Shown here: in pieces, positions 5,799 to 6,522 of the stretch
How the letters are laid out: every line of letters begins with the position of its first letter
How positions within the stretch are numbered: the stretch's first letter is position 1
NCBI GenBank assembly: GCA_947591565.1
Contig: CANQDH010000053.1
Span: forward strand, 1 to 6,522
Origin: an uncultured Bacilli bacterium
GTDB taxonomy: Bacteria; Bacillota_I; Bacilli_A; RF39; UBA660
DNA length: 6,522 nucleotides
Reading direction: 5' to 3'
Position numbers and translations under genes: made by a program
The notes under the pieces: model-generated
The model's input: only the letters and a program-made list of their open reading frames with translations
Databases searched by the model: none
Told to the model about the DNA's origin: nothing

Positions 5799-5983
5799 TT
5801 ATAATTTTCTATAACATTTTAGTGATTTCATCTTGTTCTTTATTTTTTGTGTTGTTAATTCAATATGGTATTCAAAATTGTTTACAAAGTCTCCCAAGAA
5901 ATTAATGAATAATAATGATTCAAATTACCATCATATATTTCTAGTTTTGGATTATGCTTATACTTTATTTTAATATTAAACAT
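5799..5983 (-). pseudogene. Small frameshifted gene, about 61 residues, unknown
   Basis: I do not recognise the product. ATG 5983 lies in the last codons of the preceding regulator, with AAGGA a few nt upstream, so it looks translationally coupled to it. The first frame gives MFNIKIKYKHNPKLEIYDGN and continues LNHYYSLISWETL before a TAA at 5882-5884. Shifting by one base near 5890 restores a coding-like chain, DFVNNFEYHIELTTQK then IKNKMKSLKCYRKL, to a stop at 5799. The simplest reading is a single-base deletion in a gene of about 61 codons. A 33-residue product from the first frame alone remains possible. The stop lies about 30 nt upstream of the -35 box of the antitoxin promoter, so this pair is a separate unit. 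Confidence 0.45.
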
Positions 5984-6428
5984 ATTTTTCCTTACAAGGG
6001 TTATCACAATCTTTAATTGTTGCCTCATCACTATTTGAAAAACTATCAATCACCATATTCTTTGCTTCTCGCGTATAAACTGCAATTAAACTGTTACATC
6101 TATTATTATCTCTATCATTACGAAAGTATTCTGAAATTACCAAATCAATATTCATTTTAGGATATAATTCTTCTAACCATAATAGAAAATAAATTATATC
6201 TTCAAATTTATTAAAGATACCTTTTTGAATACAATTAATATTAATATTTAAAACATTAGCTATTTCTAAAAGCCTATCCTCTTTTGGACATCTTTCACCA
6301 CTTTCGTATCTTGTCATTACTCTTCTTTTATTTTCACCGCCCATTCCTAACTTTTCTGCAGCCTCTTATTGTGTGCGTTTTTTATATTCAAAGATTTTTT
6401 TAAGATATAAATAAAATATCATTATCAT
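5976..6428 (-). pseudogene. XRE-family regulator broken by a premature stop
   Basis: DNA-binding regulator of the Cro/CI (XRE) type, now interrupted. The frame from ATG 6428 (or 6422) reads LKKIFEYKKRTQ, then TAA at 6366-6368, then EAAEKLGMGGENKRRVM, TRYESGERCPKEDRLLEI and ANVLNI: helices of an XRE helix-turn-helix, with the stop inside helix 2 where such proteins usually carry Lys, Gln or Glu. The remaining 122 codons are open to 5976, and the C-terminal part (about 85 residues) has no recognised domain. Restart at ATG 6344 is possible on paper, but it has no well-placed ribosome site and would lose the first half of the DNA-binding domain. I read it as a nonsense mutation in an otherwise well-preserved gene. 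It may once have controlled the small gene downstream. Confidence 0.75.
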
Positions 6429-6453
6429 AACTTATTAGACTGAATGAACAAAA

Positions 6454-6471
6454 GTCAAAATAAATTTTGAC
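6454..6471. promoter_or_regulatory. Perfect 18-bp palindrome, possible operator
   Basis: GTCAAAATAAATTTTGAC is a perfect inverted repeat 26 bp upstream of the regulator's first ATG. Its left edge supplies most of a TTGACT box on the minus strand (6453-6458), so a repressor bound here would block a promoter. XRE regulators commonly bind such dyads upstream of their own genes. The matching -10 box is unclear, so this remains an inference. Confidence 0.35.
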
Positions 6472-6473
6472 CT

Positions 6474-6518
6474 AAATGCCACTGGCATTTTTGAGTGCTT
6501 CACTGAAGCTTATGCTTC
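6474..6518. repeat. Cluster of short inverted repeats at window edge
   Basis: Three inverted repeats follow each other: AAATGCCA/TGGCATTT (6474-6490), GCTTCA/TGAAGC (6497-6509) and GAAGC/GCTTC (6505-6518). The last two share GAAGC, so they are mutually exclusive hairpins. The first is followed by TTT on the plus strand and could be a weak terminator for something to the left, but no plus-strand gene is there. The minus strand also reads RSISFSEALKNASGI before a stop, which may be the end of a gene lying off the edge. Confidence 0.45.
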
Positions 6519-6522
6519 TCCA

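Overview
The window is AT-rich with tightly packed genes, strong AGGAGG-type ribosome binding sites and textbook sigma-A-type promoters (TTGACA, 17 bp, TATAAT-like). This fits a low-GC Bacillota/Bacilli chromosome, possibly an uncultured gut lineage; the lineage is inference. The ordinary genetic code is used: tryptophan is TGG in the genes read, and nothing requires TGA to be read as Trp. Every gene recognised lies on the minus strand, so transcription runs right to left.

Left part (1-4600), core-like: the first 640 codons of ftsK, a DNA translocase cut by the left edge; a 140-residue protein of unknown function with its own promoter; a membrane-anchored protein with ten YTAY-centred repeats, mostly 21 residues long, with a precise promoter and a strong terminator; and a small stand-alone Smr-domain protein. 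Each has recognisable expression signals of its own, so this part reads as single-gene units rather than one operon.

Right part (4620-6522), accessory-like: the centrepiece is a complete type III toxin-antitoxin locus of the CptIN type. A consensus promoter at 5742-5770 drives a short RNA carrying two 50-51 nt tandem repeats plus a partial third. Each full repeat can fold as an H-type pseudoknot, with the CUCGCU/AGCGAG stem closing a loop whose CCGGG pairs with a downstream CCCGG. A Rho-independent terminator follows, then the toxin gene, probably starting at a GTG with its own Shine-Dalgarno. The RNA repeats are expected to bind and neutralise the endoribonuclease toxin.

Around this intact locus is decay. 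Upstream lie an XRE-type regulator with a premature stop in its helix-turn-helix and, coupled to it, a small unknown gene with a frameshift. Downstream is a stretch with frameshifted, stop-interrupted coding remnants. The right edge holds a dense run of inverted repeats, including a perfect 18-bp palindrome that could be an operator of the dead regulator. The picture is an old insertion site where the toxin-antitoxin pair has stayed intact while its neighbours rotted.
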